Part shown: positions 61,736 through 64,000 of the stretch, one piece after another
Numbering within the stretch: the first letter of the stretch is position 1
Layout of the letters: each line of letters starts with the position of its first letter
Assembly (NCBI RefSeq): GCF_019399895.1
Contig: NC_091866.1
Location: 1,781,501 to 1,845,500 of the forward strand
DNA length: 64,000 bases
Source: Cardiocondyla obscurior
Taxonomy: Eukaryota; Arthropoda; Insecta; Hymenoptera; Formicidae
Reading direction: 5' to 3'
Position numbers and translations under genes: made by a program
Notes under the pieces: model-generated
What the model saw: only the letters and a program-made list of their open reading frames with translations
The model's database searches: none
Told to the model about the DNA's origin: nothing

Positions 61736-62371
61736 AGAGCAAAGTGTCGCGATATTTTAGAAAAAACCGATGTCATTCTGTGGCCTGGAAATAGAATCGC
61801 GAACTTTGTATCTCTCTTTTCGCAAAGAGTTTTTATTTGCAAGAAACAGTAATTTAAGTAGTGGAAATTATTTAAAAATCTATAAAATTTATTAAATAAT
61901 TCTCCAATTTGGCAAGGTTCGAAATACCATTCGATAGACTCAGTGAAGGCATAATATCTGATCTATTTCCACAGACTGAAAGTCTTGAATAATGCATTTA
62001 TTAAGCCCGTATTTATAATCTTATCACACTCTGATAGAAGACACGATGTATCTCTACAGCCATGTCACAGGAGGGCATTTTTGTTACGTTTACTTTCTAA
62101 GCTACTAATTTAGTCGGTCGAATCTTTTCTACGTCAATCTCTTATTTGTTGCTCCCGCAATTTGTGGTTCCTCGATTGATCTTTCGACTCTACTCGACGT
62201 ACAAAACATCTATAGAACGTATAGAATCTATATAAAACTCCTGGAACGCTTTGTAAGAAATTTGGGTCAATCGATCAGTAAATACACCTATCTATCAATT
62301 TCGTTCGGCGGGGAGTTCGAACGGCTCCTTCTCTCTCTTCTTAGATCTAGTAAAGTAAGTTTGAAAGTATT

Positions 62372-62457
62372 TCTCATCGATTTTGATGATCTTCGAATGT
62401 CTCTCTTATTTTTGAGCTGTTCTGTGGCATATCTAAATTTTATCAAAATCGATGAGA
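62372..62457 (+). repeat. Inverted repeat / potential hairpin in the 3' flank of LONRF
   Basis: TCTCATCGATTTTGAT (62372-62387) pairs perfectly with ATCAAAATCGATGAGA (62442-62457), 54 bases apart. Imperfect pairing continues outward for 15-20 bases. If the 3' UTR extends to the AATAAA at 62598, the hairpin is in the mRNA. It could be an RNA structure, a small-RNA precursor or a MITE remnant. Confidence 0.55.
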
Positions 62458-62597
62458 TACATTTCCAAATAACACAAGTTCCAATCCGAGCGCCTTGCAT
62501 ATCGTGCTCGTTAAATCTTCTGCTGAGCGCCTTATCGACGAAAATTAATAAATCTGCCAAAACTATGAAGTGATAATAATTTTTAGATCTATTTTGA

Positions 62598-62603
62598 AAT
62601 AAA
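62598..62603 (+). terminator. Candidate poly(A) signal for LONRF
   Basis: AATAAA, 863 bases after the stop codon, followed by AT-rich sequence. The choice is tentative because transcripts could end earlier at variant signals. Confidence 0.3.
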
Positions 62604-64000
62604 ATATGATCAATATTTATTTTCACGTAATATATTCTATAATATAATAAATTATTTTATTACAAAGTTAATATTTTAATTTGATACAGTTCTGTAAAGG
62701 TAACAAAATTAATTTTATGACACGAGAGAATTACGCTGATCTATAATGAACTTTTGTTATGATTTTGACCGTTGGTGATTGGTAACATATCTAAGAGACC
62801 ACGTTTTCTCGGTAAGGCGTTTCAATCCTCTTCGCGCTGTCGCAATATGCAAATCTGTTCTTCCAAAACATTATATGAATATTTATTATGTATATCTATA
62901 TTGTATATGTATACACACATATTTATGTATACACATTCGAACGCGTGTACGTGGCGAGAAGTAAATCACCCTGTTTTAAAAAATTTCAAGATGTACACTA
63001 TAACGCACAAATAATTATTTTACTACAAATAACGAATAAAAGATAAAAAGAGAGTCGAATATAATACGGACACAATATATCATTAATTAATTTAATTAAA
63101 AAATTTCGATTTTAATCGAAAAACTGGAGTTACAAAAGTTCTAAATCATTATTTGTGGTCTGAATGACCAACTTTAATTTCCAAACGCAGGAACAATTAT
63201 AATAATTTTTATTTTATACATTCAATGTATAAACGCTTTCATCGTTTTTACGTTAAAAGAAGATCTCATAAGTTTCTGGTGGAAAGACACGTATTACTTC
63301 TTGTTTTAATAATATTCCATACATGCAAATTAAGGGACTTACTTCCGTTACACGTAGATGCATCGTAACTTCTCGTGCACGAAAATTCGTCAGTGAGCGA
63401 GTGCACCAAGTAAAAAGGTTTTATTATCGGAAAGTGCTCGTAATTGTCAGGCGGTCTGTTTTGCGTAATACAAATGCTTGTATTTTATTACGTATACCTC
63501 TAATTGAAATAATTATCAATTATTCTATTAGAATAATAGGTAACATTCATCAGTTCTTCAAAAGTATTAAACATAGTGAAAAAAAGAAAAAAAGAGTTAA
63601 AGGTGAACTACATAAAAAAATTGTCTAATACTTTGTGTATCAAATAATTATTTATCAAATGTAAATTACTCCTACGAGTAAAATGCCATTGAATAACTCT
63701 CGATCAATTTGTGACGTGCATGTCGCAATTGCATACATTCACTGGTGCAATCGCTCTACGAACGTTCTCAACGAGGTTTGCCGGTACAATCACGCGCGAA
63801 AGCGCGATTGTAAAAAGAAGTTTGATATCTGTCAAACAGATTTATTCGGAAAAGCGCAAAATATTCTCAAACGAGGACGGAGGATCCTTTACGGTTCTCT
63901 GTAACACGGTGGCGAATCGCGGAAACTTTTCCGGATCGGACAAACAATCGCCGTAATGATTTTACATAACAACGGCTGATTCGCATACGCCGCGGCCCAA

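Larger units (their letters stand above)
61736..64000. other. 3' flank of LONRF
   Basis: AT-rich; apart from the hairpin and the candidate poly(A) signal, no gene was found. Frames at 62262-62573 and 63323-63628 are short and low in protein-like composition. The last 300 bases become somewhat more CpG-rich and might belong to the next gene. Confidence 0.4.

Overview
The window looks like nuclear DNA of an insect, most likely a hymenopteran and perhaps an ant. It is AT-rich but has many CpGs, carries GT-AG introns from 78 bp to 17 kb, has metazoan gene families, and is full of poly-A/T runs and TA microsatellites. I see no bacterial operons, CRISPR arrays, rRNA genes or convincing tRNA genes. 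The species call is inference; the gene structures come from reading frames and splice phases.

Left block (1-10.3 kb): two divergently transcribed, very long coiled-coil protein genes. The minus-strand gene (five exons visible, 4558 down to 1, running off the left edge) has a short Cys-rich N-terminus and then over 1,000 residues of coiled coil. The plus-strand gene (6270-10295) is one uninterrupted reading frame. Their N-terminal regions align, including a shared DPL(L/I)-x-Y-(R/Q)-x-E-E core. They are therefore paralogues in head-to-head orientation, one with introns and one without.

Middle block (10.3-38.4 kb): no intact gene recognised. It holds a decayed copy of the N-terminal part of SRP68 (12.9-13.5 kb), an unidentified ORF relic next to it, a small exon-like minus-strand fragment near 28.5 kb, and a 3.2-kb imperfect palindrome (30.6-33.8 kb). 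The palindrome's right arm carries a nested 241-bp insertion with its own inverted termini and a duplicated exon-like block.

Right block (38.4-64 kb): one complete gene encoding a LONRF-type protein (TPR, RING, TPR, RING, LON substrate-binding domain). It has nine coding exons between 39368 and 61735 that join in phase to give 722 residues. Exon 1 is separated from exon 2 by a 17.3-kb intron, which contains a near-perfect 109-bp hairpin and CpG-dense patches. The promoter side is CpG-rich, the leader has a 28-residue upstream ORF, and the 3' flank contains a second hairpin.

Across the non-coding parts the 8-mer TTACRTAA looks strongly over-represented, often inside CpG-dense patches. No functional link between the left and right blocks is visible.
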